From assembly GCA_029945495.1 (NCBI GenBank), contig JAQSCR010000611.1, positions 1,640-7,643 of the forward strand: 6,004 nt of DNA, given 5' to 3'. The translations under genes and the position numbers were made by a program. This stretch comes from Pseudolabrys sp. GTDB lineage: Bacteria; Pseudomonadota; Alphaproteobacteria; Rhizobiales; Xanthobacteraceae. Under the pieces are notes generated by a model, which did no database searches, was not told the origin of the DNA, and saw nothing but the letters and a program-made list of their open reading frames with translations. Each line of letters begins with the position of its first letter. Within the stretch, counting starts at the first letter, position 1. Positions 5,728-6,004 of this stretch are shown here, piece by piece.

Positions 5728-6004
5728 TTAGCGCTTCGCCGCTTTCTTCAACACGTCCGCGTTCGGGCAAAATTCCGGCGGCGTCGCGATCTTATCGGGC
5801 GCGCGCGCCAGCCAGTCGTTGCAGACTGCCTCGACCTCGCAGCGTTGGCAGGCATCGACCATCTGCGCCAGCAAGGACACGCCGGTCGGCCACGTCGCCG
5901 GACTTGCGGCGGGACGCGCCGCCTGCACCGGATCGACGCCAAGGCGCTTGCCCATTTCGTCCAGATTGCGGGCGGGATAAGGCTGCGACGGCGCTCGCGC
6001 GGGC
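5728..6004 (-). CDS. DUF6455-like small cysteine-rich protein, 5' end probably outside window
   Basis: The frame is read leftwards and ends at TAA (5730-5728). From the ATG at 5955 it gives 75 residues, beginning MGKRLGVDP. Four cysteines follow the pattern C-X2-C-X5-C-X17-C (C36, C39, C45, C63), within ACQRCEVEAVCNDWL and a final PPEFCPNA. This pattern with RLGVD and FCPNA recalls DUF6455 of rhizobia, a family of unknown function; the cysteines could bind metal. The frame remains open upstream of 5955 to the window edge, and the ribosome site there is weak, so the true start is likely beyond 6004. No signal peptide is seen in the visible part. It converges on hemN; any functional link is speculative. 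Confidence 0.72.
   Translation of the reverse strand, partial: PARAPSQPYPARNLDEMGKRLGVDPVQAARPAASPATWPTGVSLLAQMVDACQRCEVEAVCNDWLARAPDKIATPPEFCPNADVLKKAAKR

Noticed and set aside
4307..5770. Long open frame of 487 codons on the minus strand opposite hemN
   Set aside because: It lies almost wholly antisense to a certain hemN gene, has low-complexity Arg/Gly/Ala-rich sequence with no recognisable domain, and is explained by high-GC codon bias.

Overview
This GC-rich window most likely comes from an alphaproteobacterium of the order Hyphomicrobiales (Rhizobiales), in or near the Bradyrhizobium / Rhodopseudomonas / Xanthobacteraceae group. The evidence is the strong G/C preference at third codon positions, an intergenic palindromic repeat bounded by GTCATTCCGG / CCGGAATGAC, a second one bounded by CTTGTCC / GGACAAG (both typical of that group), a TTAA-N7-TTAA site matching the CtrA consensus, a FixK/FNR-type box in front of hemN, and a small cysteine-patterned protein resembling the DUF6455 family common in rhizobia. 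The assignment is by recognition, not by database search.

Layout. Bases 2-616 (+) are the 3' end of an L-lactate permease (LldP/LctP) gene, closed by a strong intrinsic terminator at 645-674. Bases 829-1584 (+) encode a stand-alone class I SAM-dependent methyltransferase. Its stop codon touches a palindromic repeat (1584-1719), which is followed by a bidirectional terminator (1734-1770). The convergent gene at 1803-2237 (-) encodes a 144-residue exported or membrane protein of unknown function. A 325-bp divergent intergenic region (2238-2562) carries the CtrA-like site. It leads into 2563-4002 (+), a 479-residue protein that is almost entirely coiled coil and has its own terminator (4055-4087). 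A FixK/FNR-like box at 4119-4132 then precedes hemN (4217-5560, +), the oxygen-independent coproporphyrinogen III oxidase. A second, different palindromic repeat (5568-5725) separates hemN from a convergent DUF6455-like gene (5728 to the window edge, -).

How the genes relate. This is not one operon: nearly every gene has its own promoter region and terminator. The two best regulatory inferences are independent. The coiled-coil gene looks cell-cycle controlled through CtrA, which fits a filament-forming or polar structural protein. The hemN gene looks oxygen controlled through FixK/FNR, which fits its role in making haem when oxygen is low. I see no mobile element with a transposase, no CRISPR array, no tRNA or rRNA, and no convincing new multi-gene system. 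The items most worth following are the coiled-coil gene with its CtrA-like site, and the shared 35-bp core found in two otherwise different intergenic repeats.
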